NCBI GenBank assembly: GCA_030622295.1
Contig: JAUXGI010000010.1
Coordinates: 1 to 12,414, forward strand
Length of the DNA: 12,414 nucleotides
Source of the DNA: Planctomycetota bacterium
GTDB lineage: Bacteria > Planctomycetota > B129-G9
Direction of reading: 5' to 3'
A program made the translations under genes and the position numbers. The notes beneath the pieces were generated by a model that saw only the letters and a program-made list of their open reading frames with translations, made no database searches and was not told the DNA's origin. This document shows positions 1-5,853 of the stretch, piece after piece (within the stretch, counting starts at the first letter, position 1; each line of letters starts with the position of its first letter).

Positions 1-1
1 G

Positions 2-322
2 GATGTGGATTCCCTGCTGATAACCGAGGTGCGGGCCGATGAAGGGCCGCTTGTCGGCTATGCCAGGCGCTTTAGGCCGCGGGCCAGGGGGATGGCGTTT
101 CCGATAAACCGGAGAACTTGTCACATTAAGCTGGCGCTCTCAGGGCTCGGTGCAGAGGAAGAGGAAGAACCCGAGGAAGAGGAAGAAATGGAAGCCGAGC
201 CTCAAGAAGAGCCCGAAGAGAAGAAGATTGAGAAGACGGAGGCCGAGGCGGCCGAAGGCAAAGAAACCGACACCGAGGGCAACGAAACAGAATCCGAGGA
301 AACCGAAGGCGAGAAAGACTGA
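2..322 (+). CDS. rplV: 50S ribosomal protein L22, C-terminal part (5' end outside window)
   Basis: L22 is a large-subunit protein that binds 23S rRNA; its globular domain sits at the exit-tunnel rim and its beta-hairpin lines the tunnel. The window begins inside the gene. The reading frame is open from base 2, so the GTG at base 5 is an internal valine, not a start. What is visible is the conserved C-terminal half of L22: a VRADEGP segment, then the basic hairpin stretch RRFRPRARGMAFPINRRTCHI and a closing beta strand (HIKLALSG). The oddity is a tail of 56 residues (bases 152-319) after the normal family end: 30 are Glu or Asp and only 5 Lys. It is encoded by a purine tract containing a 15-nt direct repeat. 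The stop TGA shares its last base with the rpsC ATG (TGATG), so the two genes are probably translationally coupled. Identity is secure; the function of the tail is unknown. Confidence 0.93.
   Translation, partial: DVDSLLITEVRADEGPLVGYARRFRPRARGMAFPINRRTCHIKLALSGLGAEEEEEPEEEEEMEAEPQEEPEEKKIEKTEAEAAEGKETDTEGNETESEETEGEKD
155..187 (+). repeat. Two-copy direct repeat in a polypurine tract coding the L22 acidic tail
   Basis: A 15-base unit (GAGGAAGAGGAAGAA) occurs at 155-169 and again exactly at 173-187, separated by CCC, giving an 18-base period. It encodes alternating Glu runs in the L22 tail. The tract is almost pure purine on the + strand, so it may have grown by replication slippage. It is a low-complexity coding repeat, not a mobile element. 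Confidence 0.7.
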
Positions 323-1023
323 TGGGCCAGAAAGTCAATCCACTGGGTTTTCGGATAGGCATTACCGAGCCGTGGCGCTCCCGCTGGTATGCCAGCAAGC
401 AGGAGTTCTCCGGCCGGCTTATCGAAGACCAGAAGGTTCGCCGGTTTCTGAAGCAGAACTTCTTTTTCGCCGGCATCGCCATGATGGTGATAGAGAGGCC
501 GGGAGAGGGCTTGATAGTAAACATGCACTGCGCCAAACCCGGCGTCATAATCGGCCGCAAGGGCGCGAAGGTTGACGAAGCGCGCGACTATCTTGAGAAA
601 CTGACCGGACGCAGCGTTGACCTGAGAATCAGCGAGGTGCCGCGTCCGGAACTCGAGGCACAACTGGTGGCCGAAGGCATGGCAGAGCAATTGAAAAAGC
701 GGGCGGCGTTTCGCAGGACCATGAAGCGCGCCATCAGCGCCACGATGGCCGCCGGCGCGCAGGGGATTAAGATGAAACTGTCCGGGCGACTGGGAGGGAG
801 CGAGATGGGCCGCAAGGAAACCCTGAGCGAGGGCAAGATACCCCTGCACACGCTTCGCGCCGACATCAGTTATGGCCTGGCCGAAGCCAAGACCACCTAC
901 GGGGTGATAGGCGTGAAGGTCTGGGTTTACAGGGGCGAATACGACAGGGAGGGCATGCCGAATGCCTTTGATGCCAAAAAGGGTGAAGTACCGAAAGTCA
1001 CAGCGCGGAAAACTAAGAGGTAA
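322..1023 (+). CDS. rpsC: 30S ribosomal protein S3
   Basis: S3 forms part of the mRNA entry site of the small subunit and contributes to its helicase activity. The 233-residue product has the usual length (E. coli 233). The N-terminus MGQKVNPLGFRIG is diagnostic. A type-II KH domain follows, with its GxxG loop as GRKG at residues 78-81. R131, R132 and K135 match the E. coli residues linked to mRNA unwinding. The C-terminal domain runs through the SGRLGGSEMGRKE and GVIGVKVWVY motifs. The ATG overlaps the rplV stop by one base. The last 20 codons (residues 214-233) and the stop overlap the start of rplP in another frame by 62 bases, which is much more than usual for this gene pair. The overlap does not appear to be a frameshift artefact, because both proteins are complete and of normal length. 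Confidence 0.98.
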   Translation: MGQKVNPLGFRIGITEPWRSRWYASKQEFSGRLIEDQKVRRFLKQNFFFAGIAMMVIERPGEGLIVNMHCAKPGVIIGRKGAKVDEARDYLEKLTGRSVDLRISEVPRPELEAQLVAEGMAEQLKKRAAFRRTMKRAISATMAAGAQGIKMKLSGRLGGSEMGRKETLSEGKIPLHTLRADISYGLAEAKTTYGVIGVKVWVYRGEYDREGMPNAFDAKKGEVPKVTARKTKR

Positions 1024-1381
1024 AGCCACGCAGGGCAACACGGTGGACTTCGGGGAGTACGGCCTGCAGGCGCTGGAGACGGGCTTTATAACCGCCCGGC
1101 AGATAGAAGCCGGCCGCGTGGCCATGAGCCACTTCCTGGCGCACATGGGCAAAATATACATAAGAATGTTTCCCCACAAGGCCATGACCTCAATCCCCGC
1201 TGAAACGCGGATGGGCAAGGGCAAAGGCGACGTCGATTACTGGTGCGCCCGCGTGAAGGCCGGCTCCGTGATGTATGAAATCGGCGGCCTGCCGGAAGAG
1301 ATCGCCAAGCCGGCGCTGGCGCGGTGCGCCCACAAGATGCCGATAAAGTGCAAGTTCGTTGCGAGGACTCACAGGGTATGA
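962..1381 (+). CDS. rplP: 50S ribosomal protein L16
   Basis: L16 contacts the A-site region and the elbow of tRNA on the large subunit and is needed for peptidyl-transferase activity and late 50S assembly. The product (139 residues) shows the hallmark MPKRVKYRKSQRGKLRG start, the FPHKAMTSIPAETRMGKGKG segment (residues 70-89), and a PEEIAKPAL...MPIKCKFV end. The ATG at 962 is chosen because a purine-rich Shine-Dalgarno stretch (GGGAGGG, 947-953) lies 8 nt upstream, inside rpsC. A TTG at 968 or ATG at 971 would also give a family-like N-terminus (M-L-M-P-K is typical), and the exact start within these nine bases is undecided. All choices overlap rpsC by at least 53 bases. The stop overlaps the rpmC start as ATGA. 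Confidence 0.96.
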   Translation: MPLMPKRVKYRKSQRGKLRGKATQGNTVDFGEYGLQALETGFITARQIEAGRVAMSHFLAHMGKIYIRMFPHKAMTSIPAETRMGKGKGDVDYWCARVKAGSVMYEIGGLPEEIAKPALARCAHKMPIKCKFVARTHRV

Positions 1382-1623
1382 AGGCACGCGATCTCCACAA
1401 AAAGGCGCTGGTGGAACTGAAGGAAGACCTGGCCAACATGCAGGAAGACTTCTTCAACCAGCAGTTCAGGCTCGGCATCGACGAGGCGGTGAAGGTCGGC
1501 CGCCTGCGCGCCGTGAGAAAGGATATCGCCCGCCTGAAAACCGTCATACGCCAGAAAGAACTTGAAGCACAACGCGGTGCGGCAGACGAACCCGGCAAAG
1601 CAAACGAGGCTGTAAATGGCTGA
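1378..1623 (+). CDS. rpmC: 50S ribosomal protein L29
   Basis: L29 is a small helical-hairpin protein at the exit-tunnel rim, near L23, where the trigger factor and signal recognition particle dock. The product has 81 residues; the family core is about 60-65. The core begins [18 protein letters not shown] and continues with an LFNLRFQL-like stretch ([10 protein letters not shown]) and the [20 protein letters not shown] end motif. The remaining roughly 18 residues (from [10 protein letters not shown]) form a polar, probably disordered C-terminal tail. The ATG at 1378 overlaps the rplP TGA (ATGA). A longer upstream frame exists but would run back through rplP and adds nothing family-like. The 3' end overlaps rpsQ by 8 bases. 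Confidence 0.95.
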   Translation: MKARDLHKKALVELKEDLANMQEDFFNQQFRLGIDEAVKVGRLRAVRKDIARLKTVIRQKELEAQRGAADEPGKANEAVNG

Positions 1624-1876
1624 GCGCGGACGAAGAAAATCGCTCGTCGGAACCGTTACCTCCGACAAGATGAACAAGACAATCACCGTCTCTGCGGAGA
1701 GGCTGGAGAAGCACCCGCGGTACGGCAAATACATAAGGCGCCGCACGCTGTGCAAGGCGCACGATGAAAACAACGAGGCTCGCGCCGGCGACACGGTCGA
1801 AATAATGGCCGCCCGCCCCCTGAGCAAGACCAAAAGGTGGCGGCTGGTCAGGGTAATCAAACGCGCCGTCATGTAG
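1616..1876 (+). CDS. rpsQ: 30S ribosomal protein S17
   Basis: S17 is a primary 16S rRNA-binding protein of the small subunit, an OB-fold that nucleates assembly of the 5' domain. The 86-residue length is normal. Family motifs visible are [16 protein letters not shown] at the N-terminus, then [19 protein letters not shown], then a GDTVEI strand and the [14 protein letters not shown] end. The ATG at 1616 lies inside the last codons of rpmC (8-nt overlap), with a GAGG Shine-Dalgarno at 1606-1609 placed 6 nt upstream. It is the last gene of the S10-type cluster; rplN follows after a 51-base gap. Confidence 0.97.
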   Translation: MAERGRRKSLVGTVTSDKMNKTITVSAERLEKHPRYGKYIRRRTLCKAHDENNEARAGDTVEIMAARPLSKTKRWRLVRVIKRAVM

Positions 1877-1907
1877 CGGCAAACGTCTCTGTTCTCCGGG
1901 ACGAAAG

Positions 1908-1923
1908 CCTGCAACGGGCAGGA
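1908..1923 (+). promoter_or_regulatory. Small hairpin overlapping the rplN ribosome binding site
   Basis: CCTGC (1908-1912) can pair with GCAGG (1918-1922) around a 5-nt loop. The 3' arm contains most of the AGGA (1920-1923) that is the only Shine-Dalgarno-like stretch upstream of the rplN ATG at 1928. If it forms, it would occlude the site until the helix is opened. It is a five-pair stem and could be chance in GC-rich DNA. Confidence 0.3.
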
Positions 1924-1927
1924 CACT

Positions 1928-2296
1928 ATGATTCAGATGCAGACAAGACTGCAGGTGGCGGACAACACGGGCGCCAAGAACGTGATGTGCATAAAGGTTC
2001 TGGGCGGAACGCGGCGCCGTTACGCTCACATCGGCGATGTGATTGTCGCGTCGGTGAAGCGGGCCGATCCCGATTCAGACGTGAAGCAGGGGGAGATGGT
2101 ACGCTGTGTCGTGGTGCGCACCAAGTCAAACACCCGGCGCGAGGACGGCTCATACGTCAGGTTCGATTCCAACGCCGCGGTAATAATCGACAAGGACGGC
2201 AACCCGCGCGGTACGCGCATATTCGGCGCCGTCGCGCGTGAGTTGCGACAGAAGAACTTCATGAAAATTATCTCTCTTGCTCCGGCGGTTGTGTGA
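1928..2296 (+). CDS. rplN: 50S ribosomal protein L14
   Basis: L14 lies on the subunit interface, forms inter-subunit bridges with 16S rRNA and is the site to which the silencing factor RsfS binds in other bacteria. The product is exactly the usual 122 residues. The start [17 protein letters not shown], the central GDVIVASVK strand, and the VVRTK...[15 protein letters not shown] and [13 protein letters not shown] stretches are textbook family motifs. A 51-nt non-coding gap separates it from rpsQ, the boundary between the S10 and spc clusters. No promoter elements were recognised in that gap, so read-through from upstream is likely. The stop overlaps rplX (TGATG). Confidence 0.98.
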   Translation: MIQMQTRLQVADNTGAKNVMCIKVLGGTRRRYAHIGDVIVASVKRADPDSDVKQGEMVRCVVVRTKSNTRREDGSYVRFDSNAAVIIDKDGNPRGTRIFGAVARELRQKNFMKIISLAPAVV

Positions 2297-2649
2297 TGGT
2301 TCCAGGCAAGGCGAAAAACCGGAAGCCGAAGTGTCATATCAGGCGGGGCGACGTCGTCCGCATGATAGCGGGCAAGGACGCCCTGGCCGGCAAGGAAGGC
2401 AAAGTCCTGCGGGTCTTTCCCTCCGAAGGGCGGCTGATAGTCGAAGGGGCCAACTACGCATACAAGCACCTGCGCAAGAGCCAGGACCACCCCCGCGGCG
2501 GGCGCATAGAGAAGGAAGCCCCGGTTCACATGTCAAACGTGATGCTGGTGTGCCCGTCCTGCGAGCGGCCCGCGCGCGTTCGCATCAAACGCGACGAGGA
2601 AACAGGCAAGGTGGAACGCATCTGCAAAAGGTGCGACAAGCCCTTCTGA
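2296..2649 (+). CDS. rplX: 50S ribosomal protein L24, zinc-ribbon type
   Basis: L24 is an assembly initiator that binds the 5' domain of 23S rRNA and sits at the tunnel exit. The 117-residue product has the KOW motif near its N-terminus ([14 protein letters not shown]...[17 protein letters not shown]) followed by the [10 protein letters not shown] strand. A C-terminal four-cysteine module, C86-x2-C89 and C110-x2-C113, looks like a zinc ribbon; many L24 proteins keep two such pairs, others lose them. The ATG at 2296 overlaps the rplN stop (TGATG). A GTG immediately before it (2293) would add one residue and is less likely. The gene ends one base before a possible GTG start of rplE, and its stop lies within a hairpin described separately. 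Confidence 0.96.
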   Translation: MVPGKAKNRKPKCHIRRGDVVRMIAGKDALAGKEGKVLRVFPSEGRLIVEGANYAYKHLRKSQDHPRGGRIEKEAPVHMSNVMLVCPSCERPARVRIKRDEETGKVERICKRCDKPF

Positions 2650-2659
2650 CGTGAGAAGG
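2642..2659 (+). promoter_or_regulatory. Hairpin spanning the rplX stop and the rplE start region
   Basis: CCTTCT (2642-2647) is exactly complementary to AGAAGG (2654-2659), with a 6-nt loop. The stem takes in the rplX stop codon (2647-2649) and the only purine-rich, Shine-Dalgarno-like stretch before the rplE ATG at 2660; the alternative GTG start (2651) lies in the loop. In E. coli, S8 represses the spc operon by binding mRNA at this same gene junction. That function is only suggested here by position; the E. coli S8-site internal-loop motif was not recognised. Confidence 0.35.
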
Positions 2660-3250
2660 ATGACAGAGACAAAGAAACAAACCGACGCTCAGACAAACGG
2701 CTACGTTCCCAGATTCATGGTGCGATACAGGGAAGAAATCGCGCCCGCGATGATGGAACGCTTCAAGTACGGGAACGCCATGGCGGTGCCGCGCATCGAG
2801 AAGATAGTGGTGAGCATGGGAATCGGCAGCCGGACCAAGGAAGCCCCCAAGCGGATGGAAAAGGCCGCCGAGGAACTGGGCTTGATAGCGGGCCAGAAGC
2901 CCGTCATCAGGCGCGCCAGGGTGTCGGTGTCGAACTTCCGTCTGCGCAAGGGCGACCCGGTCGGCCTCATGGTGACCCTGCGCAAGGAGATGATGTACGA
3001 GTTCCTCGACAGGCTCATCAGCATCGCCGTGCCGCGCGTACGCGACTTCCGCGGGCTTAGCCGGAAGTCCTTTGACGGCCGCGGCAACTACTCGCTGGGC
3101 CTCAACGAGCAAATAGTCTTTCCGGAAGTAAGCGTGGACAAAGTTGAATACATCCAGGGCATGAACATAGTGTTGGTTACGACGGCGCGCACCGACGAGG
3201 AAGCGCTGGAGTTGCTCTCGCTTTTCGGGATGCCCTTCGTAAGACAGTAA
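2660..3250 (+). CDS. rplE: 50S ribosomal protein L5
   Basis: L5 binds 5S rRNA and contacts P-site tRNA from the central protuberance. The product is 196 residues from the ATG chosen here; the family is usually about 179-187. The core begins at [20 protein letters not shown] and shows [13 protein letters not shown], the [18 protein letters not shown] segment, the RDFRGLS turn, a [14 protein letters not shown] motif, and the [16 protein letters not shown]...LLSLFGMPF end. The extra length is a polar N-terminal leader ([13 protein letters not shown]). The start is uncertain: ATG 2660 has its purine stretch immediately adjacent, and a GTG at 2651, one base after the rplX stop, could reinitiate and would add three residues. 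Confidence 0.96.
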   Translation: MTETKKQTDAQTNGYVPRFMVRYREEIAPAMMERFKYGNAMAVPRIEKIVVSMGIGSRTKEAPKRMEKAAEELGLIAGQKPVIRRARVSVSNFRLRKGDPVGLMVTLRKEMMYEFLDRLISIAVPRVRDFRGLSRKSFDGRGNYSLGLNEQIVFPEVSVDKVEYIQGMNIVLVTTARTDEEALELLSLFGMPFVRQ

Positions 3251-3269
3251 ACATTTTAGGGGTTTTCTT

Positions 3270-3455
3270 TTGGCCAGGAAATGCCTGATAGCCAAGCAGA
3301 AACGTGAACCGAAGTTCAAAGCGCGACGGTATAACCGGTGCATGCTGTGCGGGCGGTCGCGCGCATACTATCGCAAGTTCGGTGTGTGCCGCCTTTGCCT
3401 GAGGAAACTGGCCCACAAGGGCGAGATCCCCGGCCTCAAGAAGGCATCCTGGTAG
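3270..3455 (+). CDS. rpsN: 30S ribosomal protein S14, zinc-binding (type Z)
   Basis: S14 binds the 16S rRNA 3' major domain in the head of the small subunit. This is the short zinc form: 61 residues with C24-x2-C27 and C40-x2-C43 forming the metal site. The family-typical N-terminus [24 protein letters not shown] is preceded by a TTG start at 3270. TTG is chosen because it restores the standard M-A-R-K beginning and has an AGGGG Shine-Dalgarno (3258-3262) 7 nt upstream; no ATG in frame gives a sensible N-terminus. The C-terminus ELARKGEIPG..KASW-like end is also typical. It is the first of three TTG-started genes in the spc section. Confidence 0.97.
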   Translation: MARKCLIAKQKREPKFKARRYNRCMLCGRSRAYYRKFGVCRLCLRKLAHKGEIPGLKKASW

Positions 3456-3506
3456 ATACCACCCGTCTGCGCTGCGAATCGGTTGTGGAAAGGCGAACAC
3501 GGAAAA

Positions 3507-3905
3507 ATGAGCCATAGCGACCCAATAGCGGATATGCTGACGCGTATTCGAAACGGCAACGTCATCAAGCGCGCCATGGTGGATGTGCGTAATTCGAAAG
3601 TCAATCGCGGCGTGCTGGACGTGCTCAAGAGAGAAGGATTCATCCGCGACTACGAACTCGTGAAGTCCGACGTGCAGGGCACGCTGAGCGTGACCCTGAA
3701 GTACGGTCCGGACGGCGAGTTTGTAATCAATAAGATAAAGAGAGAAAGCACGCCGGGCAGACGCCTGTACCGGCCTGCGGATGAGATAAAGCCCGTTCTG
3801 AGAGGCAGGGGCATTGCAATCGTTTCCACCTCGAAAGGCGTCATAAGCGACAGGGAATGCCGCGAGGGGCGTCTCGGTGGTGAGGTTCTTTGTACCGTGT
3901 GGTAA
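3507..3905 (+). CDS. rpsH: 30S ribosomal protein S8
   Basis: S8 is a primary 16S rRNA-binding protein of the central domain, and in E. coli the autogenous repressor of the spc operon. The 132-residue product (usual 130-134) begins MSHSDPIADMLTRIRNGN, the family signature. It continues with a VLKREGFI strand, and ends with the highly conserved GRGIAIVSTSKGVISDRE and GGEVLC.VW motifs that bind rRNA. The ATG at 3507 is chosen over an upstream in-frame ATG at 3483, because the added eight residues (WKGEHGK) are not family-like. A purine stretch GGAAAGG lies at 3488-3494, farther than ideal. Confidence 0.97.
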   Translation: MSHSDPIADMLTRIRNGNVIKRAMVDVRNSKVNRGVLDVLKREGFIRDYELVKSDVQGTLSVTLKYGPDGEFVINKIKRESTPGRRLYRPADEIKPVLRGRGIAIVSTSKGVISDRECREGRLGGEVLCTVW

Positions 3906-3927
3906 ATGTAGCAGCGAGGTGTGAACC

Positions 3928-4476
3928 ATGTCACGTGTTGGAAGAAAGCCCATAGCGCTTGTCGAGGGTGTGACCGTCGAAGTCTCGGAGAACCTCGTCA
4001 AGATTACAGGTCCGAAGGGAACGCTTGAATTTCGGCTGCCTCCCGGCATTCAGATCAGGGAGGAGGAGCGCAATCTGGTCATCGCGCGCGAGAGCGACGA
4101 GCCCAAACAGCGGTCCCTGCACGGCATGAGCCGCAGCCTGATCGCCAATATGATAGAAGGCGTCAGCAAAGGATTCGAGAAAAAACTGTCCATAAACGGA
4201 GTGGGTTACAACGCCAAGTTGCAGGGAAAGCAACTGATGCTCAATCTCGGATTCACGAATCCTGTTACCGTGAACATGCCGGAATACATCGAGGTCGAAC
4301 TGCCCAATCCCACTCTGATAGTACTCAGGGGCATCGACAAGCAAAAGGTCGGCCAGTTTGCGGCGGCGATAAGGGCCGTTAAGCCCCCCGACCCGTACAA
4401 CGCAAAGGGCATCTCCTACGAGGGAGAGATTGTCCGCAGAAAGGCCGGCAAGACCTTCGGCGGTGGTGCCGACTGA
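3928..4476 (+). CDS. rplF: 50S ribosomal protein L6
   Basis: L6 lies near the sarcin-ricin loop, at the factor-binding side of the large subunit, and is built from two similar alpha/beta domains. The 182-residue product has the usual length. Domain 1 starts [15 protein letters not shown] and includes the [12 protein letters not shown] strand; domain 2 carries [20 protein letters not shown] and ends with the invariant [22 protein letters not shown] motif. A GAGGTG Shine-Dalgarno (3915-3920) is 7 nt upstream of the ATG. The 22-nt gap to rpsH is typical of this cluster. Confidence 0.98.
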   Translation: MSRVGRKPIALVEGVTVEVSENLVKITGPKGTLEFRLPPGIQIREEERNLVIARESDEPKQRSLHGMSRSLIANMIEGVSKGFEKKLSINGVGYNAKLQGKQLMLNLGFTNPVTVNMPEYIEVELPNPTLIVLRGIDKQKVGQFAAAIRAVKPPDPYNAKGISYEGEIVRRKAGKTFGGGAD

Positions 4477-4493
4477 CAGATAGAGGTTCCGGG

Positions 4494-4862
4494 TTGAAAG
4501 CGCAAAGACTGATAAAACGCAGGAGACTCCGCAGACGGCGGCACGTCAGGAGGAAAGTGGTCGGCACCGAAAGCCGACCGCGCTTGAGCGTGTTCAGAAG
4601 CGGACGCCACATATACTGCCAGTTAATCGACGACCATGAGGGTCGCACGCTCCTCTGCGCCTCCACCATCGAGAAGGACTTCCGGGGCACGGGGCGAAAC
4701 TGCGCCGCCGTTGAGGCGGCTAAAGAAATCGGCAAAATCGTCGCCTCCAGGGCACGGGAGAGAAGCATCGCCTCGGTCGTCTTCGACAGGGGTTCGTACA
4801 AGTATCACGGCCGCGTCAAGGCCTTGGCCGAAGGGGCGAGAGAAGGCGGCCTCAAGTTCTAA
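4494..4862 (+). CDS. rplR: 50S ribosomal protein L18
   Basis: L18 binds 5S rRNA in the central protuberance together with L5. The product has 122 residues, close to the usual 115-122. It has the very basic N-terminal tail ([15 protein letters not shown]) followed by the [19 protein letters not shown] strand, a family signature, and the end [23 protein letters not shown]. The start is TTG at 4494, supported by an AGAGG Shine-Dalgarno (4482-4486) 7 nt upstream and by the absence of an in-frame ATG before the conserved core. It is the second of three TTG starts in this cluster and is followed by a 65-nt gap with a strong hairpin. Confidence 0.97.
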   Translation: MKAQRLIKRRRLRRRRHVRRKVVGTESRPRLSVFRSGRHIYCQLIDDHEGRTLLCASTIEKDFRGTGRNCAAVEAAKEIGKIVASRARERSIASVVFDRGSYKYHGRVKALAEGAREGGLKF

Positions 4863-4870
4863 GAGCCTAT

Positions 4871-4901
4871 CCCCGCGAGGGGGTCTGCCCCCCGGTCGCG
4901 G
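4871..4901 (+). promoter_or_regulatory. Strong bistable hairpin in the rplR-rpsE gap
   Basis: Two mutually exclusive structures share these bases. Structure A is CCCC (4871-4874), a GCGA GNRA tetraloop, and GGGG (4879-4882). Structure B pairs CCGCGA (4873-4878) with TCGCGG (4896-4901) and GGGGG (4879-4883) with CCCCC (4888-4892) around a TCTG loop, leaving a 3-nt bulge (4893-4895): 11 pairs, nearly all G-C. No T-run follows, so this is not an intrinsic terminator. It ends 14 nt before the rpsE Shine-Dalgarno (AAGGAG, 4916-4921). A switch, an RNA-processing site and a dispersed palindromic repeat are all possible; which applies is unknown. Confidence 0.55.
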
Positions 4902-4927
4902 CATCTGGAATCTGCAAGGAGAACATA

Positions 4928-5365
4928 TTGCGCGACGAAGCAATACAGGAAACCGAGTTTGAAGAAGTCGTCGTAAAGGTGAACCGTACCGCCAAGGTGG
5001 TAAAAGGCGGGAGGCGGTTCGGCTTCAGCGCGCTGGTTGTCCTGGGCAATCGCAACGGGCGCGTCGGGTACGGCTTCGGCAAGGCCAATGATGTGCCCGG
5101 CGCCGTGGAGAAGGCCGTGAAAGACGCCCAGAAGAACCTCGTCGATGTCGCGCGGAAAGGCAGCACGATACCACACGAGGTCATCGGCCGGTTCGGAGCG
5201 GCCAGGGTCGTCCTGTTGCCCGCCTCCGAGGGAACGGGTGTCATAGCCGGGGCGGCCGCCAGGGCGCCCGTGGAACTGGCCGGCATACGCGACATCCTCA
5301 CCAAATCGCTCGGCACGAACAACCCGATTAACCTGGTCAAGGCCACCATCAACGGCCTGTGGTAA
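4928..5365 (+). CDS. rpsE: 30S ribosomal protein S5
   Basis: S5 stabilises the decoding region of the small subunit and, with S3 and S4, frames the mRNA entry channel. The product has 145 residues, short compared with the usual 160-170, mainly because it ends soon after the core. Visible motifs are the double-stranded-RNA-binding-like N-domain ([34 protein letters not shown]) and the C-domain with [19 protein letters not shown] and the [15 protein letters not shown] end. The start is TTG at 4928, with a near-ideal AAGGAG Shine-Dalgarno (4916-4921) 6 nt upstream, the strongest support for TTG use here. The gene after it in most bacteria, rpmD, is missing. Confidence 0.97.
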   Translation: MRDEAIQETEFEEVVVKVNRTAKVVKGGRRFGFSALVVLGNRNGRVGYGFGKANDVPGAVEKAVKDAQKNLVDVARKGSTIPHEVIGRFGAARVVLLPASEGTGVIAGAAARAPVELAGIRDILTKSLGTNNPINLVKATINGLW

Positions 5366-5374
5366 TTGAAGAAC

Positions 5375-5416
5375 ATGGAAGAGGTGGAACAGTTGCGCGG
5401 AGTGAAAATCACATGA
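5375..5416 (+). other. 13-codon mini-ORF in the usual rpmD position
   Basis: Between rpsE and rplO, where rpmD (L30, about 60 codons) normally lies, there are only 47 bases. They contain ATG-GAA-GAG-GTG-GAA-CAG-TTG-CGC-GGA-GTG-AAA-ATC-ACA-TGA, encoding MEEVEQLRGVKIT, whose stop overlaps the rplO ATG as ATGA. It could couple translation to rplO, be a vestige of rpmD, or be chance. It lacks a convincing Shine-Dalgarno and has no proven resemblance to L30, so it is not called as a gene. Confidence 0.25.
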
Positions 5417-5853
5417 GGCTTCACGAGGCAGTCAGGGATACGGTCGGTCGCAAGCAGAAAATGCGCGTCGGCCGCGGCGAGAGCTCCGGCAAGGGCAAGA
5501 CATGCGGCCGCGGGCACAAGGGCCAGAAGTCCCGCAGCGGATATTCCCGCAAACTGCGCCACGAGGGCGGCCAGACTCCCTTGCTGCGCCGGGTGCCCAA
5601 AGTCGGCTTCAAAAACTTCATGCGAAAAGTCTACGCCGTCATCAACGTCGGGGACCTGAACCGCTTTGACGACGGGGCCGAAATCACGCCCGAGGTCCTC
5701 AAGGAAAAGAAAATCGTCAAGCGCCTCAGGGACGGGCTCAAAATTCTCGGCAACGGGGCGCTCGAAAAACGCCTCACCGTAAAGGCGCATAAATTCAGCA
5801 AAAGCGCGACTGAAAAGATAACCGCTGTGGGAGGAGAGGTGAAGATTCTGTAG
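5413..5853 (+). CDS. rplO: 50S ribosomal protein L15
   Basis: L15 is a late-assembly large-subunit protein with a long glycine- and basic-rich N-terminal extension that threads through 23S rRNA. The 146-residue length is usual. The start MRLHEAVRDTVGRKQK is followed by the diagnostic RVGRGESSGKGKTCGRGHKG stretch, GGQTPLLRRVPKVGF, and a globular C-domain (LKILGNGALEKRLTVKAHKFSKSA). ATG 5413 is chosen: the upstream in-frame extension from a GTG at 5359 overlaps rpsE and has no L15 character. GGAG (5399-5402) lies 10 nt upstream. The stop TAG shares its last base with the secY GTG. Confidence 0.96.
   Translation: MRLHEAVRDTVGRKQKMRVGRGESSGKGKTCGRGHKGQKSRSGYSRKLRHEGGQTPLLRRVPKVGFKNFMRKVYAVINVGDLNRFDDGAEITPEVLKEKKIVKRLRDGLKILGNGALEKRLTVKAHKFSKSATEKITAVGGEVKIL

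Noticed and set aside
202..1224. Minus-strand ORF of 340 codons across rplV/rpsC
   Set aside because: It lies antisense to secure ribosomal genes, and its translation has no recognisable family features. Long antisense frames are expected in GC-rich coding DNA.
3483..3506. Upstream in-frame ATG extending rpsH by eight residues
   Set aside because: The added residues do not match S8, whose N-terminus fits the ATG at 3507.
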